Part shown: positions 1-10,700 of the stretch, in pieces
How positions within the stretch are numbered: the first letter of the stretch is position 1
Layout: every line of letters starts with the position of its first letter
Source of the DNA: an uncultured Ruminiclostridium sp.
GTDB lineage: Bacteria; Bacillota; Clostridia; Oscillospirales; Ruminococcaceae
Direction: 5' to 3'
Assembly (NCBI GenBank): GCA_947627695.1
Contig: CANQXF010000006.1
Location: 83,867 to 147,866, forward strand
Length of the DNA stretch: 64,000 bases
Notes under the pieces: generated by a model
What the model was told of the DNA's origin: nothing
Seen by the model: the letters and a program-made list of their open reading frames with translations, nothing else
Databases searched by the model: none
Program-made: the position numbers and the translations under genes

Positions 1-1
1 T

Positions 2-1030
2 GTGCTGTACACGGCGGGACTTATATCTTTAGTCATAGTGTCCAGAGTTGTCATTATGGGGATAAACTGGGACGTCTACAGTCTGCTGTACCGTTTGTTT
101 TTATTTGCGGAAAGACATATTGAAGGAATTTTCCTTATTGCGTGGCTGTTGGGATTTATTATAATTTCCGTCCGCCTTGTCTACCGCCTTACAGGTTATC
201 TTGACAAGACTGCGGAGGCGACCAAGGGGCTCCTTTCCGACCCAGCAAAGCCCGTCACTCTCCCCGATGGGATAAAGGGACTTCAGGACGACATAAACGG
301 TGTGAGAGAGCGTTTTCTGGAAAGCGCCCGCCTTGCAAAGGAGGCGGAGCAGAGGAAAAACGACCTTATAGTTTACCTCGCCCACGACCTTAAGACACCG
401 CTTACCAGCGTTATCGGCTACCTGACGCTGCTCAAAGACGAGCCTGACATTTCACCCGCAACAAGGGCGAAGTACACGGGCATAGCCTTAGACAAGGCTA
501 TGCGCCTTGAGGAATTGATAAACGAGTTCTTTGACGTCACCCGCTTCAATCTCACCGCAATGACACTGCAAAAGGAGAGGATAAGCCTTTCCCGTATGCT
601 GGAGCAGCTTGTGGACGAATTTACCCCTGTGCTGGCTCAGCAGTCCCTTTCCTGGGACGCAGAAATTGAAAGCGATATCCAGCTTTTCTGCGACCCAGAC
701 AAGCTGGAGCGCGTGTTTGACAACCTGATAAGAAACGCGGCAAATTACAGCTACAAGAACACAAAAATCTCCCTCACCTTGAAAAATGACCAGAACAAAG
801 CCGTGATAACGGTGAAAAATCACGGACAGACGATACCTCCCGAAAAGCTGGAAAAGATATTTCAGCAGTTTTTCCGCATAGATTCCGCCCGAAGCACCTC
901 AACAGGCGGCGCAGGGCTTGGCCTTGCCATAGCAAAGGAGATAGTCGACCTTCACGGCGGGAAGATATTTGCCGAAAGCGCAAACGAGAGCATTTTCTTT
1001 ACCGTTATCCTGCCTTTGGAGATAACGTAA
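2..1030 (+). CDS. vanS: VanS-like sensor histidine kinase (5' end outside window)
   Basis: Membrane sensor kinase, presumably controlling the downstream VanG-type genes through a VanR regulator that would lie before the window. Visible: two N-terminal membrane segments (about residues 3-20 and 40-62), a HAMP-like linker, the H-box with phospho-acceptor His about residue 128 (YLAHDLKTPLTS), an N-box (NLIRNAANYSY) and G-boxes ending GGAGLGLAIAKEI. The frame is open to the first base, and a GTG at position 2 would leave no charged N-terminus before the first membrane helix, so I infer that a short N-terminal stretch is missing. Being next to vanW, vanG and vanXY is the reason for calling it VanS rather than a generic kinase. 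Confidence 0.85.
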   Translation: MLYTAGLISLVIVSRVVIMGINWDVYSLLYRLFLFAERHIEGIFLIAWLLGFIIISVRLVYRLTGYLDKTAEATKGLLSDPAKPVTLPDGIKGLQDDINGVRERFLESARLAKEAEQRKNDLIVYLAHDLKTPLTSVIGYLTLLKDEPDISPATRAKYTGIALDKAMRLEELINEFFDVTRFNLTAMTLQKERISLSRMLEQLVDEFTPVLAQQSLSWDAEIESDIQLFCDPDKLERVFDNLIRNAANYSYKNTKISLTLKNDQNKAVITVKNHGQTIPPEKLEKIFQQFFRIDSARSTSTGGAGLGLAIAKEIVDLHGGKIFAESANESIFFTVILPLEIT

Positions 1031-1095
1031 GAAAATCTTAATAATTCCCACACAAAAAAATAAGTTATTTTTGGGAAAAAACAAATAAAAAACCG

Positions 1096-1140
1096 ACTTC
1101 GTTCAGCTAAAATTATAAGCTGAACGAAGTTTTTCTTTTT
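1096..1140 (+). terminator. Terminator or attenuator between vanS and vanW
   Basis: A perfect 13-bp stem (1096-1108 with 1118-1130) is followed by a T-rich tract (1131-1140), the form of an intrinsic terminator. It ends 16 nt before the vanW start codon, too close for a promoter to fit between. The resistance genes must therefore be reached by read-through or by a promoter upstream of the hairpin, which makes it an attenuator candidate. Confidence 0.8.
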
Positions 1141-1156
1141 GAAAGGAATTTTTAAG

Positions 1157-1963
1157 ATGCAACGAAAACGACTGACCCAGCTTTTCCCCTTTCTTATCCC
1201 CTTGAGGACAAAACAGCGGAAATTCTGTTATTTTCTGAAAATGCGGTTTGACAAAAACACCTATTGCTCCGTCAAAAGCGGCTGTCCTCTGCCCTTTTCG
1301 GTATGCTCCCACCAAAGCTGTATCTACAATCATGACACAGGCTTTGATATGATATACCAGGAGAACAAGGCGCACAATCTGCGTCTCGGTGCGGCGGCGC
1401 TGGAAGGACTGCTTATCCGCCCAAATGAGACCTTTTCCTACTCCCTCGCTGTCAAAAACGCCGACAAAAATACCCCTTACAAGGACGGACTTATTATGCG
1501 GGACGGAAAGCTCACCGCAGATTACGGCGGGGGAATGTGCCAGCTTGCCGACCTGCTGTTCTCGCTTTTTCTCGACTCGCCGCTGACTATCACCGAGCGC
1601 CACGGGCATAAGATAAAGGATTTTCCCGACCCCGAGGGGGACAGCGCTTTAAAAGGCGGCGACGCCACCGTTTTTGAGGGTTGGCTTGATTTAAAAGTGA
1701 GAAACGACACGAATATGACCTTTCAGCTCACCTTTTCATTTCCCGACAATGAAATAAAAGGAACGCTTTTGTCCAATGAGAAGGACAGATATTCCTACAA
1801 AGCGGCAAACGGCAATGTGACGTTAAAGCAGGAGCAGGACGGACTTTATGAGGAAGCTCAGGTAGTCCGTGAAAAATATCTTGAAAACCGCCTTGAAAGC
1901 ACCCAGCTTTTGTACGTCAACCGCTGTAGGATAAATTATGAAATAAAGGAAAGGACGGCGTGA
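1157..1963 (+). CDS. vanW: VanW family protein
   Basis: VanW is an accessory protein of unknown biochemical function found in VanB- and VanG-type clusters. The central region (LLIRPNETFSYSLAV and ADYGGGMCQLADLLF) matches the conserved VanW core. I chose ATG 1157 because GAAAGGA at 1141-1147 lies 9 nt before it; the frame is open slightly further upstream but with no better ribosome site. That start gives 268 residues with no obvious signal peptide, usual for the family. It ends just before vanG, so the two are probably cotranscribed and translationally coupled. Confidence 0.87.
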   Translation: MQRKRLTQLFPFLIPLRTKQRKFCYFLKMRFDKNTYCSVKSGCPLPFSVCSHQSCIYNHDTGFDMIYQENKAHNLRLGAAALEGLLIRPNETFSYSLAVKNADKNTPYKDGLIMRDGKLTADYGGGMCQLADLLFSLFLDSPLTITERHGHKIKDFPDPEGDSALKGGDATVFEGWLDLKVRNDTNMTFQLTFSFPDNEIKGTLLSNEKDRYSYKAANGNVTLKQEQDGLYEEAQVVREKYLENRLESTQLLYVNRCRINYEIKERTA

Positions 1964-1965
1964 AA

Positions 1966-3000
1966 ATGATAAATATCGGCGTTATCTTCGGCGGAAATTC
2001 CTCCGAATACGGCGTTTCCCTGCAATCTGCCTGCGGAGTGATAAACGCCCTTGACAGCAACAAATACAGCGTAAAGAAAATCTGGATAACGAGGGAGGGA
2101 AAATGGTACCTCTTTGAGGGCGGCACCGACCTTATCTCACAGGACAAGCGCCTCGAGGAGCTTTCCTTTACCCTGATACTTTCCCAGAACAGCGGCGAAG
2201 GAATATTTGTACGAAAAAGCGGAGAGATAACGAAGTTGGAGATCGACCTGCTCTTTCCCGTACTGCACGGCAGGAACGGCGAGGACGGCACGGTGCAGGG
2301 CTTGGCTGAGCTGTCCCAAATACCCTATGCGGGCTGTAAGGTCCTTTCCTCCGCCCTTTGTATGGACAAATACCGAGCCCACAAGATCGTTGAAGCGCAG
2401 GGGATAAATGTCCCAAAAAGCGTACTTGTTTCAAGAAAAGACAGCCCTGATGAAATAAGGGAAAAAGCCCTTTCCCTCGGCTTTCCCGTTTTCGTAAAGC
2501 CGCTGAGGGCAGGCTCCTCCTACGGTATCGGCAAGGCGTATGACTTGAAAAGCCTTGAAGCGGCGGTAAAACAGGCGTTCCTCTACGACGACAGCGCAGT
2601 TTTTGAGGAAAGCATAGAGGGGAACGAGGTTGGCTGCGCCGTTATCGGCAGGGAAAGGCTGTTGACAGGAGAGCTTGATATGATAACCCTTAAGGGCGAG
2701 CTTTTCGACTACAACGAAAAATACCTTAACGCCGCCCAAAGGATAACCGTGCCCGCAAATTTGCCTCCCCAAAAGTCCGCCGAAATAAAGGAGATCGCAA
2801 AGAAGATCTACGCCGCGCTGGACTGCTCAGACTTCGCCAGAGTAGACGTGTTCCTTGCGAAAAACGGAGAAATTTACTTCAACGAGGTGAACACTATCCC
2901 AGGCTTTACGCCCCACAGCCGCTTTCCGAAAATGATGGAGGCGGCGGGATATTCGATGAGCGAAACGCTTGATATGATAGTAAAGGAGGCTTTGAAATGA
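1966..3000 (+). CDS. vanG: D-alanine--D-serine ligase, VanG type
   Basis: ATP-grasp ligase that joins D-Ala to D-Ser (VanG/VanE/VanC group), giving peptidoglycan precursors with lowered vancomycin affinity. Visible: GVIFGGNSSEYGVSLQSA at the N-terminus, MDKYRAHKI for the ATP-grasp entry, VFVKPLRAGSSYGIGK for the glycine-rich ATP loop, DYNEKY in the omega-loop region and FNEVNTIPGF for the Mg-binding end. D-Ser rather than D-Ala as acceptor is inferred from the vanW, vanXY and vanT neighbours and the VanG-like N-terminus; sequence alone cannot exclude a Ddl-like ligase. ATG 1966 is preferred over GTG 1960 because AAGGA at 1951 is better spaced from it. Confidence 0.86.
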   Translation: MINIGVIFGGNSSEYGVSLQSACGVINALDSNKYSVKKIWITREGKWYLFEGGTDLISQDKRLEELSFTLILSQNSGEGIFVRKSGEITKLEIDLLFPVLHGRNGEDGTVQGLAELSQIPYAGCKVLSSALCMDKYRAHKIVEAQGINVPKSVLVSRKDSPDEIREKALSLGFPVFVKPLRAGSSYGIGKAYDLKSLEAAVKQAFLYDDSAVFEESIEGNEVGCAVIGRERLLTGELDMITLKGELFDYNEKYLNAAQRITVPANLPPQKSAEIKEIAKKIYAALDCSDFARVDVFLAKNGEIYFNEVNTIPGFTPHSRFPKMMEAAGYSMSETLDMIVKEALK

Positions 3001-3698
3001 TACTCACGGAAAACGACATTTACCGCGGCGACCTTATCCTTGTGAACGGGGAGCATATGTACCGCCGCGACGGTGAAACGCCTTTTGAAAGGGCAGGGAG
3101 CGAGCTTCTCTCCCAAAGGGCGGCAAGTGCGCTTAAATTGCTTCTGAAAGCAACTGACAGCGAGAATGATATAATCGTTGTCAGCGGATTTCGCAGCTAT
3201 CAGGAGCAGCGTGAGCTGTGGGAAAGCTCCCTTTCTGAAAACGGCAGGGAATTCACCGAGCAGTATGTTGCGCGCCCCCTGCACAGCGAACACCAGACGG
3301 GGCTTGCGGTAGATGTGGGACTGAACGTCGAGGAAATAGACTTTATACGCCCGTATTTTCCCGATGAGGGAAAGTGCAGAGCTTTCCGCCTTAACGCCGC
3401 GAAATATGGCTTTATCCTCCGCTATCCTGCGGACAAAGTGCATATCACCCGCATATCCCACGAGCCATGGCATTTTCGCTACGTGGGCGTTCCCCACGCA
3501 GAAATTATGGAGCAGAACGGCTTAACGCTGGAGGAATACACCGAATTTCTGAAATCCTATAACAAGAACGAGCTTATCTTCGGCGATTTTGCAGTTTTGT
3601 ACCTTAAAGGGGAACGCCTACCGCTGGAGATCCCCGACGCCTATTCCGTTTCAGGCAACAACGTCGACGGCTTTGTGCTTTCAAGGAGGGCAAGTTGA
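2997..3698 (+). CDS. vanXY: VanXY/VanY-type D,D-carboxypeptidase
   Basis: Zinc peptidase of the M15 family that removes D-Ala-ending precursors so that only modified ends reach the wall. The zinc motif is visible: His99 and Asp106 in SEHQTGLAVDV, the catalytic Glu156 and third ligand His159 in EPWHFR, and Arg in SGFRSYQEQ. There is no signal peptide or N-terminal membrane helix, which suits the cytoplasmic bifunctional VanXY better than a membrane VanY. Its ATG overlaps the vanG stop (ATGA), so translation is coupled. The 233-residue length fits VanXY enzymes. Dipeptidase activity is inferred, not visible. Confidence 0.83.
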   Translation: MILTENDIYRGDLILVNGEHMYRRDGETPFERAGSELLSQRAASALKLLLKATDSENDIIVVSGFRSYQEQRELWESSLSENGREFTEQYVARPLHSEHQTGLAVDVGLNVEEIDFIRPYFPDEGKCRAFRLNAAKYGFILRYPADKVHITRISHEPWHFRYVGVPHAEIMEQNGLTLEEYTEFLKSYNKNELIFGDFAVLYLKGERLPLEIPDAYSVSGNNVDGFVLSRRAS

Positions 3699-4687
3699 AG
3701 GAGCAGGGCGGGCTCGACCTGTTCCGCATTGCGGCGGCGCTGATGGTGATAGCCATACACACCATATCGCCGGAAAGCAGCGGGGGGGGGTACAGCTTCT
3801 TATTGACCCGCATTCTGGCGCGGCTTGCGGTGCCGTTTTTTCTTATGGTGACGGGGCATTTTGTCCTTTCCTTTCCGCCCGACAGGGTGAAAAAATACCT
3901 GAAAAGCTCGCTGAAAGCCTATCTCGCAGTAACGCTCCTATATCTTCCCTTAAGCCTTTACGGCGGATATTTTGAGGACCTCTCCCCCTATACTCCGCTG
4001 AAATTACTGCTGTTCGACGGCGTTTACTATCATCTCTGGTATTTTCCCGCCGTAATAACTGGGATATTTATAGTACTCTTTCTGCAAAAGCATTTTTCGC
4101 CCCAATCAGCCCTTGCGATATGCGTATTCCTTTATTTTATCGGACTTTTAGGCGACAGCTATTATGGCTTTGCCGCCGAAAATCCTGCAATATCAAATGC
4201 ATACGACATCATCTTCACCATTTCAAGCTACACCCGCAACGGTATCTTTATGGCGCCGCTGTTTCTTCTGCTGGGCAATTCCGCCCCGAAAGCAAGCGTA
4301 AGCGAGCGCCTTTCCCTGTACGGCTTCGGCGTTTCCTTCCTGCTGATGACAGGGGAGGGAATGGCTTTGCGCCTGCTGCAAGTTCAGCGCCACGACAGTA
4401 TGTACTTGTTCCTGCCCATTTGCGCCTTTTTCCTTTACAGGCTACTGCTGATCCCTCAAATAAAGCCTTTCCCCTGCCTGCGAAAAATCTGCGGCGCCGT
4501 CTACGTTATCCACCCTGCGGCAATTATTTTTATAAGAGGAATTTCAAAGCTGCTTGGCAAAGCTCCGCCTGACGGACTTTTAAACTTCGCCGCCGTCACC
4601 GTCATTTCATTTTTCGCCGCAATTTTACTGTATATCCTCCGCAGAAAAATTTTTGAAAAAAGACAAAACAAAAGCTCCGTGCCTTAA
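3695..4687 (+). CDS. VanT-like membrane acyltransferase domain without racemase
   Basis: Acyltransferase-3 type membrane protein with about ten hydrophobic segments. The N-terminus (LDLFRIAAALMVIAIHT) matches the membrane half of VanT, which in VanC/E/G clusters is fused to a C-terminal PLP-dependent serine racemase. Here the protein stops at 330 residues and a terminator follows at once, so the racemase half is absent from this operon. Separate membrane and racemase genes are known in the vanL cluster (vanTm, vanTr), but no vanTr is in this window. Start TTG 3695 is supported by AAGGAGGG at 3683-3690 and overlaps the vanXY stop. If no racemase exists elsewhere, D-Ser supply is unexplained. 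Confidence 0.8.
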   Translation: MKEQGGLDLFRIAAALMVIAIHTISPESSGGGYSFLLTRILARLAVPFFLMVTGHFVLSFPPDRVKKYLKSSLKAYLAVTLLYLPLSLYGGYFEDLSPYTPLKLLLFDGVYYHLWYFPAVITGIFIVLFLQKHFSPQSALAICVFLYFIGLLGDSYYGFAAENPAISNAYDIIFTISSYTRNGIFMAPLFLLLGNSAPKASVSERLSLYGFGVSFLLMTGEGMALRLLQVQRHDSMYLFLPICAFFLYRLLLIPQIKPFPCLRKICGAVYVIHPAAIIFIRGISKLLGKAPPDGLLNFAAVTVISFFAAILLYILRRKIFEKRQNKSSVP

Positions 4688-4698
4688 AGACACGGAGC
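4674..4698. terminator. Bidirectional terminator between vanT half and protease
   Basis: Stem 4674-4681 (GCTCCGTG) pairs with 4691-4698 (CACGGAGC). T-rich sequence follows on the plus side, and A-rich sequence precedes it, which reads as T-rich on the minus side. It can end both convergent transcripts. The stop codon of the acyltransferase gene lies inside the loop. Confidence 0.75.
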
Positions 4699-4733
4699 CT
4701 TGTTTCGTCAGAAACAGATATTCAAGCTATCGC

Positions 4734-7700
4734 TTAATCTCTTTTCTTACGGAAGATGATAACGCCCATTGCTGCAATAGCCACAGCGGCTGTTGCTGCA
4801 ATTCCTGCAAAGCTGTTGCCGGTAGAGGGGTTCTTATCAGTGAGGTCGACCATAACTGCGGTAACTGCGATGTTACCTGTTACAGCCTCGCCCTTGATCG
4901 TTACCTTGCCGGTAGCAGGGTCGTAGGTGTACTTAGCTGCGTCAAGAGCAGTGCCGTCAACAGTAACGGTAATGTTCGCAGGCAGCTTGTATCCTTCAGC
5001 AGGAGTGATGGTGAACGTAAGGTCTTCGCCCTTAGGAGCAGTAGCGGGAGCGTCAGAGGTTCCCTTGCCGCCAAGGTCTACGGATACGTCTACATCTTCT
5101 GAAACGGGAGCCTGTACTTCAGGAAGTTCAACTGTAACGTCTTCCGTTGCAGGAACTTCGTCGCTGGGCTTTCCGTCTTCGTTGTAGGTGAGGATTATGT
5201 TGGTCTTAAGACCGGACTCGTCCGCCTCGTCATAGGTGAATACCAGTTCAGCAACCTGCTTGTTAAGAGCGTCGGCAGCGGCGTAGTCAAATACCACGTT
5301 GCCTGTGGTCTTATCGTTGAAGCTGAAGTAATCGGTATTGCCCTTAACACTGTCAAGAGTAAGCGTCTCAGCGTCATATTCAACGTTGAACAGACCGTTG
5401 GTGCTGTTCACTGCGTCTACCTTGACGGTGATAGTGTTCTTTTCAGTGTCAACAACAACGTTTTCGCTTTCTGTATCAGGCTTTGTTTCGTCGTCGTTTA
5501 CAACGATAGCGTTAGTGGAGCCTATCAGACCGGGAACTGCTTCGGGCTGTGCGGATTCGTTTGCACTTTCGTCAGCAATCGCGCTGATAACGTTCTCGGT
5601 GTCTATCGCCATCTGAGCGTCGCCTATAACAGCGTTGAGTCTGTCAGTGCGTGCGCCTGTCTCAGCAACGGTGTCGTCAACGTACTGATACAGTGAAACT
5701 GCGGAGCTTACAGTTGCGTCAAACTCAGACTTACCGGTGCTTATTGTTGTAACATTGCCGAGCTCATCATACTCTACCTTGATGACAGCAACTGCGGGAG
5801 CGTCCATAGAACTTTCCGAATAGTAGGAAAGTACGAACTGATCTGCCGTTGTGCTTCCGTCAAAGTCGTAGATCATTGAAGCAAAGTTGTTGCCGTCTGC
5901 AACGGAGCTGGAAACGCCTGACAGGTCAAGACCGCAGTTTCCGATGTATCCGGTTCCTACGCCGCCTTCAAACGTGATCATAAACAAGTACATATCGCCG
6001 TTTTCGCACAGGCATGCGTAGTAGTCAATACCATCCGTTTTGTTCAAGCCGATCCATGCAATTGCGGCAATGTTAGAGCTGAAGTCAGAGCTTAAGTCAA
6101 CAGGTCCGAACAAAGAGCCTGCGATAGGATCCATCAGCATGATAGCGGCAGTTCCTGCCTGAGGAGCAACCATAAGAGGACCTTCGCCGTAGCCATACTG
6201 CTCAAAGAAGTTGTTGGGAGCAGCGTCGGAGAACAGATAAATGGGATTGATATCGAACAGCTTCGCATACTCAAACGTCTCAGCGTCTGTCAGATATACA
6301 GCGCTGCCGTCATGAGTGAAGAGGTAAGCTTCTTCCATATAATCGCCCCAAGCCATACCTGCTCTGTAATTAGGCATATCAGCATTGCTCAGCTTAGTGA
6401 TGTCGGACAATTTGTCGCTGTTGAACTTGCTCCATGCGCCTTCGCCGTCAGTGCTGTTTACAAATCCTCTCAAAGGAACTGAAGGAAGCGATTCAACTGT
6501 TACCTTGATCTCGACCTTAACGTTGGGATCTGCAGCAGCAGCGGCTGTAACGGTAGTTGAGCCGGTAGAAACAGCGCTGATAAGACCGTTCATATCAACG
6601 GTCGCTACCTTTTCGTCAGCAGAAGTCCATGTAACGTCACGGTTCTTCAGCGTCCAAGGAGATACCGTTGCTGTAACGCGTACAGAACCGCCTTCCAGCA
6701 TGGAAACTTCGGTCTGGCTTACGTTCAGGCTCTCTACCTTGGTGGCAGGAGTATCGTCGATCTCTATTTTATCTTCGGAAGGAACAACGTACAGAGATTT
6801 GCATAAGCCGAAAAGACTTGCTTCTGCTTCATTTGCATAGTATGCTTCTTCATTTTCCAGGTCTATGATGAACAGAGCATTGAAGATAAAGCCGAGCTCG
6901 CCATAAACAGGAGTAGCGTCATTAGCCATATACAGTGTCTTCTTATCATAGTCCCAAGCAAGTCTGCCTGCGCCTTCAGTCAGAATGTTGAATGACTGCT
7001 GAATGGTGAGGAGCTCCTTGCCATTTGAATTATCCTTTGTCATTACAAATGCAGCGACATCCTCGGGGTCATTATCGTTGATACCTGACAGATAGAAATT
7101 GCCCTCAGCGTCAATAGCAAGACCGCTGGGTGTGTAGATCGTAGCAACTTCATCACCGATGAACAGATACGGGAAATATGCGAACTCAATATATCCGGTA
7201 AGAGGATTGATTTCATATATGTAGCCTGCGTCAGACAGAGCATACAGCTTGCTGTCTGCATAGTTGAACGCCATATCGATGATGGTTTCGCCTTCAAGCA
7301 CGTCATTGTCCAGAGCAGCGATAGCGGTGAATACACCGGGATCTACCTGAGGAGCAACGTACAGAACGCCGTCATCGCCTACCTGGAATACATAATCGTC
7401 AGCGTAAGCAGCTGCGGTTATGTCAACAGGAGTTACGTCGAACACTTCCATGCCCACATCGTCCCATACGCTGATCGTTTCGGGGTCAATGGTCACCCAG
7501 GTGTTTGCGCCATACAGATCATCGAAGAAACCGAACATTTCGCCGGAGAAGTCGATAGGATCGGTGCTGTATGTAAATTCTTCAGTTGTGATGTTGAACG
7601 CGTAGTCGATAACTTCGATATTCACAACCTGACGAACGCCTGCCGCGGCAAGCTCCTCAGCGGTGAATACGACAGTAACCTCTTCGTTTTCAGCCTTCTG

Positions 7701-10700
7701 GTCGGGAATTACCTGACCGTACAGAATAGCGCCGCTTCTGCTGATAAGGCTTACAGCAGCAACGTACTGGTTGTCCTTAACAGTTATGCGCAGGTCGCCT
7801 TCATTGTTTTTGCCCACGTTAGTGATAACGGGCGCGGTATCGTCGATGTTGAGTCTGGTGGTCATGAATGCGCCGTCGCCAAGCTCGCCGTTTTCAACAA
7901 GCTCAGTGATCTGATCTGCTGTAAGATCGCGTCCGTAATATTCGGGTACTGCTACCAGACTTACGTTAATTGCGTCGCCTTCCTTGACGCCCAGATCCTT
8001 AACAGCAACGTTGACGTTGAACTTGCCTCTTGTATTCTGCCATGTGCCGTTGCCGTCATAATAGTATGCGGGGGTAACGTCATATGCGGGAGAAACTATT
8101 TTCAGCACTTCGCCGGTTTCAGCGTCGGTTATTACTGTCGTCAGTTCGCCAGCATTGCGTATCAGCGTGTACATATAAGAGCTGATCTTGTCCGCGCTGT
8201 TGATAGCTACCCTATCAAAAGGATATACGCCGTTTTCGGTAATGAGACCGGCATAGGGGTTGCCGCTGATGTAGAATTCATGTCCCATATCAGCGTCATA
8301 GAAGCTAAGTATGTTAGTGGCGGTGTTTCCGGTGTAAGGCAGATGTCCTTCACTCAGGTCATATGCGCCGCCATTTGAACCTTCACTCTCTTCGTCAATA
8401 GCAAAGTATCTGTCGAACATTGTAGCGTCCGTCCAGCTGCCGTAGAAGCCGAGGATAGGAATGGAGTGAGAAACGTCCAAAACGCCTTCCTCAGTGGAAA
8501 CAGCGTTAATGAACGTAAAGCCCTCTACGTAAGCGCCGTTTTCGTAGTATTCGTCAAGTATAGCCTTGGTATCGTCGGTAAGGGCGATATCAACAGTTAC
8601 GTCGACGGATCCGCCTGCGGGAACGGTCACCAACGTTTTGAGCGCCGCAAGGATAAGATGAGCGTCGTAGGTGGTTATCTTTTCATCGCCGTCAACGTCG
8701 CCGGTAGCAAGATCAAGATCGTCACCGCTTACGTTTTTGGCTATGTAATCCAACAGCGCCTGAGCGTCCTTGCTGTTTGTAACGCCGTCCTTGTTCACAT
8801 CTGCGTCGATGTCCGCGAAGCCGCCTGTTTCAACACCGTCTACGGTGTAGGTGACGTCAGCGTCCAGCGATGTGGTCCAGCGATCCAGAAGTAAAGTGGG
8901 ATCCTCCTCTGAATACATGAACAGATCCTGTGTGAACATATCTGTACCCAGAATATAGGACTGGTCGTTGTCATAGAAATTGTTTATGCTGAATGAGAAG
9001 CTGTATTCACCTGTTTTGTCAGGGTCGTCGCCAAGCTCAGCCTTTACCTTGCCGTCAGAAGCGGAAACGGGGTCAAGGGTGGAGCCTTCGTCCATAAGGA
9101 TATAGGAGTGAGCCTGTGTTGCAGCGCCTACGTTTGCAAGACCTGCGCCCTGAACAAGTATAGAATACCAGCTGGAATAGTTGCCGTCAGAGTTGGTGTC
9201 TTCGCCAAAGCCTTCCGCAACGGGTTCGGCAGTTGACATCAGCAGGCTCTGCATCAGCTGACGTTCGGTAAGACCGGTCTTTTCAGTAAGACCCTCTTCC
9301 CTTATGTACTGAGCCAGAACTGCAACCATACCTGCTACCTGAGGAGCAGCCATAGAAGTACCACTCATATTTTCATATGAAGTGCCGCCGGGGATAAGAC
9401 CGTTTACGGAATAGATATTTCCGCCGGGAGCAGTTATCTCAGGCTTCATTTCCAGACTTCCGGGAACGCCCCATGAGCTGAAGTCGCTCATAGTGTAGAA
9501 AGTAACGTCTTCGGGAATAGAGGAAGAAACCTTCTCATTGACCGTCATTGTGCCGGTGTAATAAGTAATTCCGTCTCTCTCTGCCTTTTCTCCTGCGCTC
9601 TTGAAGTATTCACCGTCAGCCTGTGTAATGGAAACAGCGGGAACGGTTCCTGTATAATCGCTCAGGTCCATATTGATAACGCCGGGCTGATTGTTTACGA
9701 TGATAACGCCTACTGCGCCTGCTTCCGCGGCTGCATTTGCCTTTGCGGAGAAGTTGGAAGTGCCGCGGTAGCACATTGCTATCTTGCCCTTTACCAGATC
9801 CTTGAGCGTATCAAAGTAGTCGTTATCGGTATCAACGCCGATGTTGTCGAGAAGGATATAATCGTGTTCGCCTGCAATGGTCTTGTAAGGCGGGTTGTTG
9901 TAATCGGTGCTTTCTGTATAGAATACAGCATGTCCGCCAACGGTAAACGTGTCGCCGGTAGCGCCCACGTTATCGATGGAAGCTACTGAAAGGGCGTTGG
10001 TAAAGGTTGAGGGATTGCCTACCATAGCCAGATTTACGTCGTCGCCGTACAGATAGCCTTCATAACCGTTTTCAGCATTGTCCGCATATGTACCGGAGTT
10101 GCCTGCCGAAGCAGTAACAACTGCAGTGCAGTCTGCCAGCTTATCCAGTATATCCTGGTATATGTCGTCATGGCTGAAGCCGCATGAAGAACCGAGAGAC
10201 AGGTTTATGCTGTCTGCACCCAGAATGATAGCGTCCTCGATAGCTGCCATATAGTCTGCGTCATATGCACCGCCGCCTGTACCGAACACCTTCATGGTGA
10301 TGACCTGTGCGTCGGGGGCAACGCCCTGTGTATTGACTTCATCGAGTGCGCTTACAAAGCCGCCCTTGCCGTCGGGGATATAACGGTTGGCTGCTGCTAT
10401 ACCTGTAACGTGAGAACCATGTTCACCCTCGGTGTCATTGTCATGAGTGATGTCATAGTTGCCGTCAACGTAGTTATAAGCGAAAGGTACCTTGTCGCTG
10501 AGGTGGAGATCTTCTGCATCAGCGTTGCCGTTTGCATAAATGTTGAGCTGTTCCAGAACCTTGGCAACGTCCTCCTGCGTAAGAGTATCTCCTGTGTAGC
10601 CGTCCTGCTCCAGAGCATACAGGTAAGCGTCATTGTTAAAGGACTGGTGGTCGGAGTCGATACCTGTATCGATTACCGCAACAACACTGCCTGCGCCTTT

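Noticed and set aside
1966..3000. Housekeeping D-Ala-D-Ala ligase (Ddl)
   Set aside because: Possible from the fold alone, but neighbours vanS, vanW, vanXY and vanT and the N-terminal sequence favour VanG.
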